Assembly (NCBI RefSeq): GCF_014652575.1
Contig: NZ_BMZB01000001.1
Span: 983,722-1,047,721 of the forward strand
Origin: Asticcacaulis endophyticus
Lineage (GTDB): Bacteria > Pseudomonadota > Alphaproteobacteria > Caulobacterales > Caulobacteraceae
DNA: 64,000 nt
Direction: 5' to 3'
Shown here: positions 50,159 through 58,832 of the stretch, one piece after another
Layout: each line of letters starts with the position of its first letter
How positions within the stretch are numbered: position 1 is the stretch's first letter
Position numbers and translations under genes: made by a program
Notes under the pieces: model-generated
The model's input: the letters and a program-made list of their open reading frames with translations, nothing else
The model's database searches: none
What the model was told of the DNA's origin: nothing

Positions 50159-50180
50159 CATATAAAGATATCTTTATATG
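50159..50180. promoter_or_regulatory. Perfect 22-bp palindrome upstream of ahcY, SahR-like operator
   Basis: CATATAAAGAT (50159-50169) is followed at once by its exact reverse complement ATCTTTATATG (50170-50180), 70 bases before the ahcY start. This matches the general form of operators assigned to SahR, the ArsR-family regulator of methionine/SAH metabolism genes in Proteobacteria. Assignment is from memory of the motif and from the target gene. Confidence 0.6.
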
Positions 50181-50249
50181 TTTATTGCATCGTCTCGTAT
50201 CTGCCGTTATAAGGCAGGGAACATTTGAAACGAGATGAGGCGTAACCCC

Positions 50250-51641
50250 ATGGGCGACTACATTGTAAGAGACTTAGGCCTGGCCGATTGGGGCCGTAAG
50301 GAACTGGACATTGCCGAAGGTGAAATGCCCGGACTGATGGCGACCCGCGAAGAATATGGCCCTGCGCAGGTGCTTAAAGGCGCGCGCATCGCCGGTTCTT
50401 TGCACATGACCATTCAAACGGGTGTGCTGATTGAAACCCTGCAAGCCCTGGGCGCTGAAGTGCGCTGGGCGTCGTGCAATATCTTCTCGACGCAGGATCA
50501 TGCCGCGGCGGCGATCGCCGCTAAGGGCACGCCGGTATTTGCCATCAAGGGCGAAACCCTCGAAGAATACTGGGACTATGCCCACAAGATTTTCGAGTGG
50601 CATGACGGTGGCTATCCCAACCTGATCCTCGATGACGGTGGCGATGCGACCCTGCTAACCGTGCTGGGCCCAAAGGCCGAAGCCGACGCCTCGGTGCTCG
50701 ACAATCCGCAGAATGAGGAAGAAGAAGCGCTCTATAAGGTCATGAAGCGCTACCTTAAGGAAAAGCCGGGCTTCTATTCGGCCATCCGTGACGCCATCAT
50801 CGGCGTGTCGGAAGAAACCACTACCGGCGTTCATCGCCTGTACCAGATGGCCCAAAAAGGCGACCTGCCATTCCCGGCCATCAACGTCAATGACTCGGTC
50901 ACCAAGTCGAAGTTCGACAACCTCTATGGTTGCCGCGAATCGCTGGTCGATGCTATCCGCCGCGCCACCGATGTGATGCTGGCCGGTAAGGTCGCGGTCG
51001 TGCTCGGTTACGGCGATGTCGGTAAGGGCTCGGCCGCATCTTTGCGTAACGGCGGCGCGCGCGTCATCGTCACCGAAGTCGATCCGATCTGCGCCCTGCA
51101 AGCCGCCATGGAAGGCTATGAAGTCCGCACGGTTGAAGAAGTCGCCGCTCAGGGCGACATCTTCGTCACGGCCACCGGCAACAAAGATGTGCTGCGTCTT
51201 GAGCACATGCGCGCCATGAAGCACAACGCGATTGTCTGTAACATCGGCCACTTCGATTCGGAAATTCAGGTCGCGTCGCTGAAAAACTTTAAGTGGGACG
51301 AGATCAAGCCGCAGGTTCACCATGTTGAATTTCCGGACGGCAAGAAAATCATCCTTCTGTCAGAAGGTCGTCTCGTGAACCTTGGCAACGCCACCGGCCA
51401 CCCGTCGTTTGTGATGTCGGCTTCGTTCACCAACCAGACCCTGGCGCAGATTGAGCTGTGGACCAACAACAAGGCTTACGAAAAACAGGTTTATACGTTG
51501 CCGAAGAAACTGGATGAAAAGGTCGCACTTCTGCATCTTGAAAAGCTGGGCGCCAAACTGACCACGCTCAATCAGGAGCAGGCCGACTATATCAACGTGC
51601 CGGTCGAAGGCCCGTTCAAGCCGGAGCATTATAGATACTAA
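50250..51641 (+). CDS. ahcY: Adenosylhomocysteinase
   Basis: NAD-dependent cytosolic enzyme that hydrolyses S-adenosylhomocysteine to adenosine and homocysteine, part of the activated methyl cycle. 463 residues with the usual bacterial length. Motifs: the substrate region [13 protein letters not shown], the NAD site [14 protein letters not shown], and the C-terminal KPEHYRY with the conserved Lys/Tyr that reach into the partner subunit. ATG 50250 (MGDYIVRDL) is preferred, with GAGG about 9 bases upstream; an ATG at 50235 adds five residues. The upstream palindrome suggests SAH-responsive repression. A terminator follows at 51691. Confidence 0.95.
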   Translation: MGDYIVRDLGLADWGRKELDIAEGEMPGLMATREEYGPAQVLKGARIAGSLHMTIQTGVLIETLQALGAEVRWASCNIFSTQDHAAAAIAAKGTPVFAIKGETLEEYWDYAHKIFEWHDGGYPNLILDDGGDATLLTVLGPKAEADASVLDNPQNEEEEALYKVMKRYLKEKPGFYSAIRDAIIGVSEETTTGVHRLYQMAQKGDLPFPAINVNDSVTKSKFDNLYGCRESLVDAIRRATDVMLAGKVAVVLGYGDVGKGSAASLRNGGARVIVTEVDPICALQAAMEGYEVRTVEEVAAQGDIFVTATGNKDVLRLEHMRAMKHNAIVCNIGHFDSEIQVASLKNFKWDEIKPQVHHVEFPDGKKIILLSEGRLVNLGNATGHPSFVMSASFTNQTLAQIELWTNNKAYEKQVYTLPKKLDEKVALLHLEKLGAKLTTLNQEQADYINVPVEGPFKPEHYRY

Positions 51642-51682
51642 TATCGAAAGTCCTTCGCTGACGCTCAGTGTACTTTCGATAT
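51642..51682. repeat. Short palindromic repeat after ahcY
   Basis: ATATCGAAAGT and ACTTTCGATAT form a perfect stem around CCTTCGCTGACGCTCAGTGT. A related sequence with the same core order (AGTCC-TCGCTG-GCTCAGTGTACTTT) follows the serine hydrolase gene at 54751-54795, so this is a dispersed element. It directly abuts the ahcY stop codon. Confidence 0.6.
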
Positions 51683-51690
51683 TGAAGAAT

Positions 51691-51722
51691 AAAAAACCCC
51701 AGGCCGATGGCTTGGGGTTTTT
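51691..51722 (+). terminator. Terminator of ahcY
   Basis: AAAAACCCCA pairs with TTGGGGTTTTT around a GC-rich loop (GGCCGATGGC) that extends the stem, followed by T-rich sequence. It ends the ahcY transcript about 50 bases past the stop codon. Confidence 0.82.
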
Positions 51723-51733
51723 GTTTGCAGATC

Positions 51734-51869
51734 GCCCCCTCCGTCTGGCCTTCGGCCATCCACCTCCCCCGCAGCGCTACGCTTGCAGGGGCGGAGAAAT
51801 TATGCTGACTTCTCCTCCCCTGTTTACGGGGGAGGTGGATGCGAGCCTTGCGAAGCAGACGGAGGGGGC
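51734..51869. repeat. 136-bp inverted-repeat element with GCCCCCTCCGTCTG ends
   Basis: GCCCCCTCCGTCTG (51734-51747) is exactly complementary to CAGACGGAGGGGGC (51856-51869). Inside, ATCCACCTCCCCCG pairs with CGGGGGAGGTGGAT, giving a long cruciform with small side hairpins. Elements of this look are common in Caulobacterales and other alphaproteobacteria; there is no coding capacity. Its right end supplies GGAGGGGG, a strong ribosome site, to the gene that starts at 51874. Confidence 0.7.
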
Positions 51870-51873
51870 AAGG

Positions 51874-52155
51874 ATGTGGTATCGCGTGATGCTTAAAGGC
51901 GAAAACTTTGTGATGAAGCTTAGCGGTAAGCAGACGGTTCATGGTTTTTACACCACACGATATGTCGAAGCGACTTCCGAGGATGATGCCGAGATGAAAG
52001 CCGTGGAACTTATCCGCGAAGACAATTACCTTAGAGAGCGTGTTCGCAATCCTAAGAGTGACCCGCCCATGATTTATCTCGAAGAGATTGAGGTGTTGTC
52101 TTCACACTCCGGTGAGGCGGGTTCGGGCTATAGCTTTTACTCGGATGACGACTAA
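51874..52155 (+). CDS. Small hypothetical protein downstream of an inverted-repeat element
   Basis: 93-residue protein that I do not recognise. The start MWYRVMLKGENFVMKL leads into mixed alpha/beta sequence (VHGFYTTRYVEATSEDDAE, MKAVELIREDNYLRERV) and an acidic C-terminus (YSFYSDDD). It is soluble and cytosolic by appearance. The ribosome site GGAGGGGG at 51861-51868 lies within the terminal arm of the adjoining repeat element, so I place the start at 51874; an in-frame reading from 51682 would run through the terminator and the repeat and is rejected. Its stop overlaps the convergent DUF3597 gene by 4 bases. Confidence 0.6.
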   Translation: MWYRVMLKGENFVMKLSGKQTVHGFYTTRYVEATSEDDAEMKAVELIREDNYLRERVRNPKSDPPMIYLEEIEVLSSHSGEAGSGYSFYSDDD

Positions 52156-52544
52156 TCCTTCAACTCATTCGGCACCTTGCCGCCGTTTTCTGCAAGCTTT
52201 TTCATGACCTGTTTGTGCAGCCAGATATTGTCATCGGCTGAGCCATCATAGGCGCTGCTAAAGCCCAGTTCCTCGGCCAGTTCTTTGCGCGCCGCATAGC
52301 TGGAATCGAGACCAAGCAACTTCATCAGATCCACGATCGAGGTGCGCCAGTTGGACGGCTGGCCGTAGTCTTTGGCCAACTGTTCCATAATGGCTTCGAC
52401 ATCGACCGGTTCCATGACCTCAACGGGTGCGGGAGCTACGGTCGGTGCCGGTTGTGCGGCAGCGGGAGCAGAAGGTGCCGCTGGCGCAGGTGCCGCCTTT
52501 TTCTTTCCGAAAATAGCATCCTTGATGGCAGAGAAAATACCCAT
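52152..52544 (-). CDS. DUF3597 family protein
   Basis: 130-residue protein. The start MGIFSAIKDAIFGKKK is an amphipathic basic helix, followed by a low-complexity Ala/Pro linker (about 17-43) and a compact helical domain (about 46-130) with VDVEAIMEQLAKD, NWRTSIVDLMKLLGLDSS, ARKELAEELG and the NIWLHKQVMKKLAENGG end, the pattern of DUF3597. Function unknown; relatives are widely spread in Proteobacteria and have an LysM-free plan. AAGGAG 7 bases upstream fixes the ATG. Confidence 0.83.
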   Translation of the reverse strand: MGIFSAIKDAIFGKKKAAPAPAAPSAPAAAQPAPTVAPAPVEVMEPVDVEAIMEQLAKDYGQPSNWRTSIVDLMKLLGLDSSYAARKELAEELGFSSAYDGSADDNIWLHKQVMKKLAENGGKVPNELKD

Positions 52545-52685
52545 GATCCGGCTCCTTGGAATGTACGTTAAAAAAATGATGGCGTGTCAGGTTCAAACCC
52601 TAACACGCCATAAGAGCTGTATCTTGTGCGCCATAATCACAATATCCGGCGCGGTCTGTTTATAAGGAACTTATCAGGGCGGTGC

Positions 52686-53486
52686 TTACTTCACCTTTTT
52701 GAACTTCAAGGTCATGCGGTCGGACTCGCCAATCGCATCATATTTGGCGCGGTCGAAATCGGCGGCGGGTTCCTGACCACGGGCGGCACTTGTGCGAATG
52801 GGCTTAAGCGTCCAGACACCAAATGGATGGTCGCGGCTGTCCTTAGGGTTGGCGTTGATTTCGGACTTGGCGACCAGTTCAAAGCCGGCTTTTTTCGCGG
52901 CTTCGATCACATAGGACTCCGGCACATAGCCAGTGCCCGCCTTCGGGTCTGCGCCTTCGGCGGCGCGGTGTTGCTCGACCGCTAAAATGCCACCGGGCTT
53001 AAGCATGGTATTGAACGCGCTCATATAGGCATCAGTTGTGCCATCCTGACGAGCCCAGTTGTGGAAATAGCGCGCCACCAGAACCATGTCGACCGAACCG
53101 GCCGGCACTTCATTGACCGTGGGCGACAGGGTATAGGCCTTGACATCGCCCATGATGGCCGGATCACCGGCGGAATAGTTGGCGACATTGCCGACTGCGG
53201 CCACATAGGCACCGCCGGTTGCCTTGGCGTAGGGCGCCAGAATTTCAGTCCACCAGCCCTTGTTGCCAGGATTGACATCCACCACCGTCATGCCGGGTTT
53301 CAGGCCCCAGAAGGTCAGGGCTTCGACCGGATGGCGGTACTGATCGCGGGCGGCATTTTCAGGCGCGCGCCATGCGCCAGAGGCTGCGGCTTTCAGGGCT
53401 GCATCTGCGGCCAAAGCCGGTGCGCTTACGCAAACTATGGCCGCCCCCATAAGGGCTGCGCCGAACATCCGATGGAAATTTGTCAT
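52686..53486 (-). CDS. Exported methyltransferase-like protein
   Basis: 266 residues with a clear signal peptide (about 1-26, cleavage near ALAA), so it should act in the periplasm. The mature part has a methyltransferase-like Rossmann fold: MTVVDVNPGNKGWWTEILAP replaces the normal E/DxGxGxG motif I, followed by YVAAVGN and an acidic block, and VDMVLVARYFHNW in motif IV position. This is the COG4798-type predicted methyltransferase. Export of a SAM-binding protein is odd, as SAM is cytosolic; it may bind another ligand. GGGAG 8 bases upstream supports the ATG. Confidence 0.8.
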   Translation of the reverse strand: MTNFHRMFGAALMGAAIVCVSAPALAADAALKAAASGAWRAPENAARDQYRHPVEALTFWGLKPGMTVVDVNPGNKGWWTEILAPYAKATGGAYVAAVGNVANYSAGDPAIMGDVKAYTLSPTVNEVPAGSVDMVLVARYFHNWARQDGTTDAYMSAFNTMLKPGGILAVEQHRAAEGADPKAGTGYVPESYVIEAAKKAGFELVAKSEINANPKDSRDHPFGVWTLKPIRTSAARGQEPAADFDRAKYDAIGESDRMTLKFKKVK

Positions 53487-53626
53487 GAATAGCTCCCGTT
53501 ATTCTCTGTTGCTTGAACGCCATTAGACCCTCTTTCCGTCGCCATAACAATATTGCAGGTCATCATTATTGCTGTTTTTGGCAACGCGGGATAAACACAA
53601 ACCTATTGGTTAAGGGGAACGGTTTC

Positions 53627-54751
53627 ATGACGGATATCCACGGGTTTGCGGCGGCTCATCTCGGCCCCGTCAAGGATGTGTTCGCGGCCAATTTCGCCGA
53701 CGGTCAGGAGCGCGGCGCGCGCTTTACGGTGGTGCAGGACGGAGAAACCGTCCTCGACCTGTGGGCCGGATCGTGTGACCGAGGCGGCGAGGTGCCCTTT
53801 ACCGATAAGACCCTGGTGCCGGTATTTTCTTCGACCAAGGCCGTGACCGCGCTGATGATCGCGCGTCTGGTCGATCAGGGTAAGCTTGATTATGAAGCCA
53901 CCGTTGCCAGCTATTGGCCGGAATTTGGTCAGAACGGTAAAGACCAGATTACGCTAGGTCAATTGATCTCCCATCAGGGCGGCATTCCGGGCTTTGATCC
54001 GCCGCGGGCCGCCGAACTGTGGTTCGACATTCCGGCGGTACTTGCGGCGATCTGCGAGCAGGCCCCGCTGTGGGCGCCGGGCGAAGGGTCAGGTTACCAT
54101 CCCTACACGACCGGCTTTGTGCTGGGTGAGCTTTTCCGCAGGGTCGATGGCCGCACCTTGGGCACGGCGTTGCGTGAGGATATCGCGGGTAAGTACGGCC
54201 TCGATCTCTATATCGGCACCCCCGAAAGTGAATTTGACCGGATCAGCGACCTGCAAAAACCGTCAGCCGTACCCAATTTCGGTGAGGTCGATGACATCAA
54301 AAAAGCGGCGTTTCTGAACAAAGGCGCCTTCCCCGGCGGTCGCGGGTCTGAGCAGTGGCGCTCACTGGAGATGCCGTCAGCCAATGGTCATGCCACGTCT
54401 GAGGCCCTGGCCAAATTTATGAATATCATCGCCACCGGCGGCTTTATCGACGGGGACCGGGTAATTTCGTTGAGTGCGTTGGGGCAGGCCTTGCGGGAGC
54501 GGGTCTATGGCCCGGACCGCGTGTTGCCGTTCAAGCTGTCGTGGGCGGCAGGGTTCCTGCGCAATAAAAACATTCTCATCTACGGCAAGAACGAGCGCGC
54601 CGTCGGCCATTCCGGCAATGGTGGGTCGATGGTCATGGCCGATCCGGATAAGAAATTGTCGGCGGCTTACGTGATGAATAAGCAGTCCAATCACCTCATC
54701 GGTGATCCGCGTTCGGTGCGGCTGATGGATGCCCTTTATGAAACTCTGTAA
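53627..54751 (+). CDS. Serine hydrolase, beta-lactamase/EstB family
   Basis: 374-residue enzyme of the class C beta-lactamase fold, probably an esterase or peptidase. The catalytic SxxK is in VFSSTKAVTAL (about residue 69-72); the YxN-like tyrosine is in GSGYHPYTTGFVLGE; the third motif (HSGNGGS near residue 330) replaces KTG, as in esterases. No signal peptide is seen from the ATG at 53627, which has AAGGGG about 9 bases upstream, so it is cytosolic. A longer start at 53513 is rejected. Confidence 0.86.
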   Translation: MTDIHGFAAAHLGPVKDVFAANFADGQERGARFTVVQDGETVLDLWAGSCDRGGEVPFTDKTLVPVFSSTKAVTALMIARLVDQGKLDYEATVASYWPEFGQNGKDQITLGQLISHQGGIPGFDPPRAAELWFDIPAVLAAICEQAPLWAPGEGSGYHPYTTGFVLGELFRRVDGRTLGTALREDIAGKYGLDLYIGTPESEFDRISDLQKPSAVPNFGEVDDIKKAAFLNKGAFPGGRGSEQWRSLEMPSANGHATSEALAKFMNIIATGGFIDGDRVISLSALGQALRERVYGPDRVLPFKLSWAAGFLRNKNILIYGKNERAVGHSGNGGSMVMADPDKKLSAAYVMNKQSNHLIGDPRSVRLMDALYETL

Positions 54752-54795
54752 AAAGTCCCTCGCTGCGGCTACGCGCCTCGGCTCAGTGTACTTTT
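54751..54795. repeat. Short palindromic repeat after the serine hydrolase gene
   Basis: AAAAGT (54751-54756) pairs with ACTTTT (54790-54795); the core has CCCTCGCTG and CGGCTCAGTGT, matching the order of the element at 51642-51682 after ahcY, with about four extra bases. Two such copies right behind stop codons suggest a dispersed 3'-end element. Confidence 0.55.
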
Positions 54796-54807
54796 GACAG
54801 CAAGTCT

Positions 54808-55920
54808 TTAAACGCGGTTAAGATAATCTTCCGAACGCATTTCTTCCAGGCGAGACACGGTGCGCTCAAACTCAAACGCGCCGTCGCCCTTGGGGTAAAG
54901 ATCGGCCGGTTCAGCCTCGGCCAGTACAACCAGCTTGGTACCGGCTTCATAGAGCGCATCAATCAGGGTCACAAACCGGCGGGCTTCATTGCGTTTATCG
55001 GCGCTCAGTTTTGGTACATGGTCGATAAAGACGGTGGTGAAGCGCTCGGCAATCGCCAGATAATCCTGCGCGCCGTTATTGGCCGCGCACAGCTCAGCAA
55101 ATGAGGCCCTAAGCAACGGCCCCGCCGCGCGCCGGAACTCTAAGCGCCGCTCATTGACCTCAAGGCACGCGCCGGTCTCGGTCAGGTTCTTGGTCAGCTT
55201 GGCCCACAGCGCATTGAAGGCCGCGACCTCAGCATCGGAATCCGACGGCGTGAAATAGACCTTGGACCCTTTGAGGCGATCCAGCCGGAAATCCTTCGGC
55301 CCTTTGACCTCAAGCACCTTCATCTTTTCCGCGATCATACGGATAAACGGCACAAACAGGTCGCGGTTCAGACCGTTTTTGTAAAGCTCTTCCGGTGCGC
55401 GGTTGGAGGTAATGACGACGATGACTTTACGCGCGAACAAGGCCTCAAACAGCCGCCCCAGCATCATGGCATCGGCAATGTCGGTGACCTGAAGCTCATC
55501 AAAACATAACAGCTTTGAGCGCTTGGCAATCAGACCCGCGATCGGCGGGATCGGGTCATCGCCCTTATGGGTGCCGAAAATGGCTTTGCGGGCTTTGGGG
55601 TCGCTTTCGCGCCATTGTTTCACATACCCATGCACCTCGGCCATGAAGGTATGAAAGTGGATACGGCGTTTGGACGGGGAGCGGATCTGATCATAGAACA
55701 GGTCCATCATCATCGACTTGCCGCGTCCGGGCAGGCCCCACAGATAAAGCCCGTAGACCCGCGGGCTGATTCCTAAAAACTGCCGCCAAAAAGATTGCGA
55801 GCGGTAAATCTTGCATTCCAGCTTGATCAGCACGTCAATCGCCGCACTCTGGGCCGGATCGGGGGTCAGGTCGCCCGATTTGATCAGACGTTTGTACTGG
55901 GATTTAATGGCGCTGCTCAT
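54808..55920 (-). CDS. zapE: Cell division protein ZapE (AFG1-like ATPase)
   Basis: 370-residue P-loop ATPase of the AFG1/ZapE family, which in E. coli is needed for Z-ring function under low-oxygen or heat conditions. Walker A is LWGLPGRGKSMMMD near residue 62-75, Walker B LLCFDELQVTD near 143-153, and sensor motif VVITSNRAPEELY. Full length for the family. AAGGG 7 bases upstream supports the ATG. It is single and followed by the gene end near the repeat at 54795. Confidence 0.92.
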   Translation of the reverse strand: MSSAIKSQYKRLIKSGDLTPDPAQSAAIDVLIKLECKIYRSQSFWRQFLGISPRVYGLYLWGLPGRGKSMMMDLFYDQIRSPSKRRIHFHTFMAEVHGYVKQWRESDPKARKAIFGTHKGDDPIPPIAGLIAKRSKLLCFDELQVTDIADAMMLGRLFEALFARKVIVVITSNRAPEELYKNGLNRDLFVPFIRMIAEKMKVLEVKGPKDFRLDRLKGSKVYFTPSDSDAEVAAFNALWAKLTKNLTETGACLEVNERRLEFRRAAGPLLRASFAELCAANNGAQDYLAIAERFTTVFIDHVPKLSADKRNEARRFVTLIDALYEAGTKLVVLAEAEPADLYPKGDGAFEFERTVSRLEEMRSEDYLNRV

Positions 55921-56170
55921 GGCAGACCCTTACCAAAACTTCGTGAGGTTCGCGTTAAAAAAATGCCGCAGATGCGTAAAGCCTGCCCACTGTGTCAAAT
56001 CGGCGCGTTTATCGCCGGGTAACATACGGTTTTAAGCCTGCGGATCGGTTTTTTGCACATCCCCTGTTAACCCTTAACTGGCAGCGTTCTTGCTGGGTTT
56101 GTTTCGGAATGTTTCATTTTTGGAAAGCCGCGTGAACGGTGATGAAACATCGATACAAAGGGAGCGTCCG

Positions 56171-56596
56171 ATGAAAGTTTTATGCGTTGAGGATAACAGC
56201 ACCCATTCCCGCATGATCGACCTCATGCTGGCGGCGACTGGGGTCGAGGTCAACTTTGTCCGTAATGGCGAAGAGGCGGTCGAGGCCTATCAGGAAGACG
56301 AATATGATGCCATCCTGATGGACATTCAGATGCCGGTAAAATCGGGCATTGAGGCCACGCGAGAAATCCGCCAGATCGAAGAGGGCTTTCACCTCAGCCA
56401 CTGCCCGATCCTGCTGGTGACCAGCCATGATGACGAAGATCACATCAATGAAGGCCACGCCGCCGGTGGTGATGCCATTCTCAAAAAGCCGTTTACCTCT
56501 GAGGGTCTGCTGGGGGCGCTGGATCGCGTCCTGATCGGGGCCAACCGCATGGGCCTGCACAGCGTGCTCAACGCCAATCACATATCTTTGCGATAG
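56171..56596 (+). CDS. Single-domain response regulator
   Basis: 141-residue receiver domain with no output domain. The phosphoacceptor Asp is in DAILMDIQMPVKSG (about residue 56), the acidic pair is in VLCVEDNSTH (residues 8-9 region), the Thr/Ser is in LLVTSHDDED and the Lys is in AILKKPFTSEG. It may act as a phosphorelay intermediate of the DivK/CpdR type, or bind a kinase directly. No kinase is adjacent. GGGAG 7 bases upstream sets the ATG at 56171; an in-frame ATG at 56090 adds 27 unlike residues. Confidence 0.88.
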   Translation: MKVLCVEDNSTHSRMIDLMLAATGVEVNFVRNGEEAVEAYQEDEYDAILMDIQMPVKSGIEATREIRQIEEGFHLSHCPILLVTSHDDEDHINEGHAAGGDAILKKPFTSEGLLGALDRVLIGANRMGLHSVLNANHISLR

Positions 56597-56741
56597 CTCT
56601 GCTGAATAACCAGATTACGAAAAAGCGTTTTCATTATCTGCACACTGCTGTATAGGGCGCGCATCCGTTTTTGCGTGCGCGGTCGAAGTCGAAAAGCACG
56701 CATATCGGCCGCAGATTACGGCTAGTTGAGGAGTATGCGCG

Positions 56742-57770
56742 ATGTCTTATCGTGTTGCAGTTGTAGGCGCTACCGGCGCCGTGGGTCGCGAAATGATGGC
56801 GACTCTCGAAGAAGTCAATTTCCCGATTAAGGACATTTACGCAGTCGCTTCGCGCAAATCGATTGGGGTTGAAGTCTCATTCGGCAACCGCACCCTCAAA
56901 TGTCTTGATCTGGAAACCTTTGATTTCACTAAGGTCGATATCGTGCTGATGAGCGCGGGCGGCGACGTGTCTAAGGCCTGGTCTGAAAAGATCGGTAAGC
57001 TTGGCCCCATCGTCATCGACAATTCCTCGGCCTGGCGCATGGACCCGGACGTGCCTTTGATCGTGCCGGAAGTGAACCCTGACGCCATCTGGGACTGCAA
57101 GAAGAAAAACATCATCGCCAACCCCAATTGCTCGACCATTCAGATGGTTGTGGCCCTAAAGCCGCTGCATGACGCAGCGGTGGTTAAGCGTGTCATCGTC
57201 TCGACCTATCAGGCGACCGCCGGTGCCGGCAAAGAAGGCATGGACGAACTGTGGAACCAGACCAAGGCGGTCTTTGTCATGGGCGATGTCCCGGCCAAGA
57301 AGTTCTCCAAGGAAATCGCCTTCAACGTCATTCCGCACATCGACGTCTTCATGGAAGACGGCCAGACCAAAGAAGAGTGGAAGATGAAGGTCGAGACCAA
57401 GAAAATCCTCGACCCGAATATTGAAGTGTTCGCTACCTGCGTGCGTGTGCCGGTGTTCGTTGGCCACTCGGAATCGATCAATGTCGAGTTCGAAAACCCG
57501 CTCGACGAGGACGAAGCGCGCGAAATCCTGCGCGAAGCTCCCGGCATCTCGGTAATCGATAAACGCGAAGCGGGCGGCTACATCACGCCCAAAGAATGTG
57601 TCGGTGAATTTGACACCTTCATTTCGCGTATCCGCAAAGACCCAAGCGTGCCGAACGGTCTCGCCTTCTGGTGCGTGTCCGACAACCTGCGCAAAGGTGC
57701 GGCACTCAACGCCGTGCAGATTGCACAGCTTCTTGATGAACGCGGGGTTCTGACGCCAGTTACAGCTTAA
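56742..57770 (+). CDS. asd: Aspartate-semialdehyde dehydrogenase
   Basis: NADPH-dependent enzyme that reduces aspartyl phosphate to aspartate semialdehyde, feeding lysine/diaminopimelate, threonine and methionine. 342 residues. The nucleotide motif VVGATGAVG is at residues 7-15, the catalytic Cys is in NPNCSTIQ near residue 130, and the conserved His/Arg set follows (YQATAGAGKEGMDE, VRVPVFVGHSE). GAGGAG 8 bases upstream fixes the ATG. A strong terminator follows 30 bases past the stop codon. Confidence 0.95.
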   Translation: MSYRVAVVGATGAVGREMMATLEEVNFPIKDIYAVASRKSIGVEVSFGNRTLKCLDLETFDFTKVDIVLMSAGGDVSKAWSEKIGKLGPIVIDNSSAWRMDPDVPLIVPEVNPDAIWDCKKKNIIANPNCSTIQMVVALKPLHDAAVVKRVIVSTYQATAGAGKEGMDELWNQTKAVFVMGDVPAKKFSKEIAFNVIPHIDVFMEDGQTKEEWKMKVETKKILDPNIEVFATCVRVPVFVGHSESINVEFENPLDEDEAREILREAPGISVIDKREAGGYITPKECVGEFDTFISRIRKDPSVPNGLAFWCVSDNLRKGAALNAVQIAQLLDERGVLTPVTA

Positions 57771-57801
57771 AAAGATCGCTCATAAAAGGTGATCGTTTTA
57801 G

Positions 57802-57833
57802 CCGGCAGAACCCCAAAGGTTCTGCCGGTTTTT
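57802..57833 (+). terminator. Terminator of asd
   Basis: CCGGCAGAACC pairs with GGTTCTGCCGG around CCAAA, followed by TTTTTC. Its position shows that an upstream in-frame extension of the following rarD gene (to 57789) is not translated. Confidence 0.9.
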
Positions 57834-57905
57834 CGTTGTTTGGCCCTTCATAATCTTGTACCCGATGACCTGTATCGTTTGATACATTTTGCAAAGTATA
57901 ATGCC

Positions 57906-58829
57906 ATGTCCTCCCCCGGCGCATCTTCACAACCTTCTGGTTCTTTCCTGACCTCGCCCATAGGGCTGGCCATCATGTGCTACGGCGTGTGGGGCTTTGC
58001 GCCGCTGGCCTATCTGCCGCTCAAAGCCATTGATGCGGGCGCTCTGGAGATCATGGCCCACCGCTCAGTCTGGGCGCTGCTGTGGTCGTTCGGGCTGGTG
58101 ATCCTGACCAAGCAACTGCCCGAAGCGATGTCCTATTTCCTGAAGCCGAAGCTGGCGTTGCTGCTCCTGTTATCGTCGGTCATGATCGCCATCAACTGGG
58201 GTGTGTTCGTGTGGGCGGTGACCAATCAGCACACCATGGAAACCTCGCTTGGTTACTACCTAAACCCGCTGATCAATATGGCGGTGGGGGCGGCCTTTTT
58301 CCGTGAGCGGCTCGACATCTACGGCAAGATCGCCATCGGCATGGCGGTGATCGGTGTCGGTGTGCAGGCGCTCGCTTTGGGCCATATTCCCTATATTGGC
58401 CTGACGATTGCAATAAGTTTTGCGGCCTACGGAATCATCCGTAAGCAACTGGTGGTCACAGCCCTGGGCGGGTTGTTTGTTGAGTGCGTGTTCCTGTTTG
58501 TGCCGTCGATCATCTATCTGTGGTGGTTTGAGGCGAGCGGGCAGGGGCACTTCTTCGATGCGCCGTCCAATGCCTTCTGGTTCTTTGTGACCGGGCCGGT
58601 GACCGTGCTGCCGCTGGCGCTGTTTTCATTCGTGGCGCGCCGTTTAGCCCTATCGACTATGGGCTTTATCCAGTTCATCGCCCCAACCATCAGCTTTTGC
58701 ATCGGCCTGTTTCAGGGCGAACTGTTCACGCCACTGCGGGCGCTGTCGTTCGCCTTTATCTGGGGCGGGGCGCTGATTTTTGCCTTCGGGGCCTGGCGGC
58801 GGTTTAAGGAACTGAAAACGGCCGCATAA
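57906..58829 (+). CDS. rarD: EamA-family transporter RarD
   Basis: 307-residue inner-membrane protein with ten predicted helices in two EamA repeats. The start of the first helix, GLAIMCYGVWGFAPLAYLPL, the EIMAHRSVWAL motif and the NWGVFVWAVTNQHTMETSLG block are diagnostic of RarD. Named for chloramphenicol sensitivity; the natural substrate is unknown. The ATG at 57906 is chosen; the longer reading from 57789 runs through the asd terminator. Its end lies 3 bases from the end of the convergent EAL gene. Confidence 0.9.
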   Translation: MSSPGASSQPSGSFLTSPIGLAIMCYGVWGFAPLAYLPLKAIDAGALEIMAHRSVWALLWSFGLVILTKQLPEAMSYFLKPKLALLLLLSSVMIAINWGVFVWAVTNQHTMETSLGYYLNPLINMAVGAAFFRERLDIYGKIAIGMAVIGVGVQALALGHIPYIGLTIAISFAAYGIIRKQLVVTALGGLFVECVFLFVPSIIYLWWFEASGQGHFFDAPSNAFWFFVTGPVTVLPLALFSFVARRLALSTMGFIQFIAPTISFCIGLFQGELFTPLRALSFAFIWGGALIFAFGAWRRFKELKTAA

Positions 58830-58832
58830 GGT

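Noticed and set aside
50181-50249. SAH or SAM-II riboswitch before ahcY
   Set aside because: The leader between the palindrome and the start codon is only about 70 bases and shows no conserved pseudoknot pattern; the palindrome explains regulation more simply.
51682-51873. N-terminal extension of the small hypothetical protein
   Set aside because: It would be translated through the ahcY terminator and the inverted-repeat element; the 51874 start has a strong ribosome site.
57789-57905. N-terminal extension of rarD
   Set aside because: It passes through the asd terminator and adds residues absent from the family.
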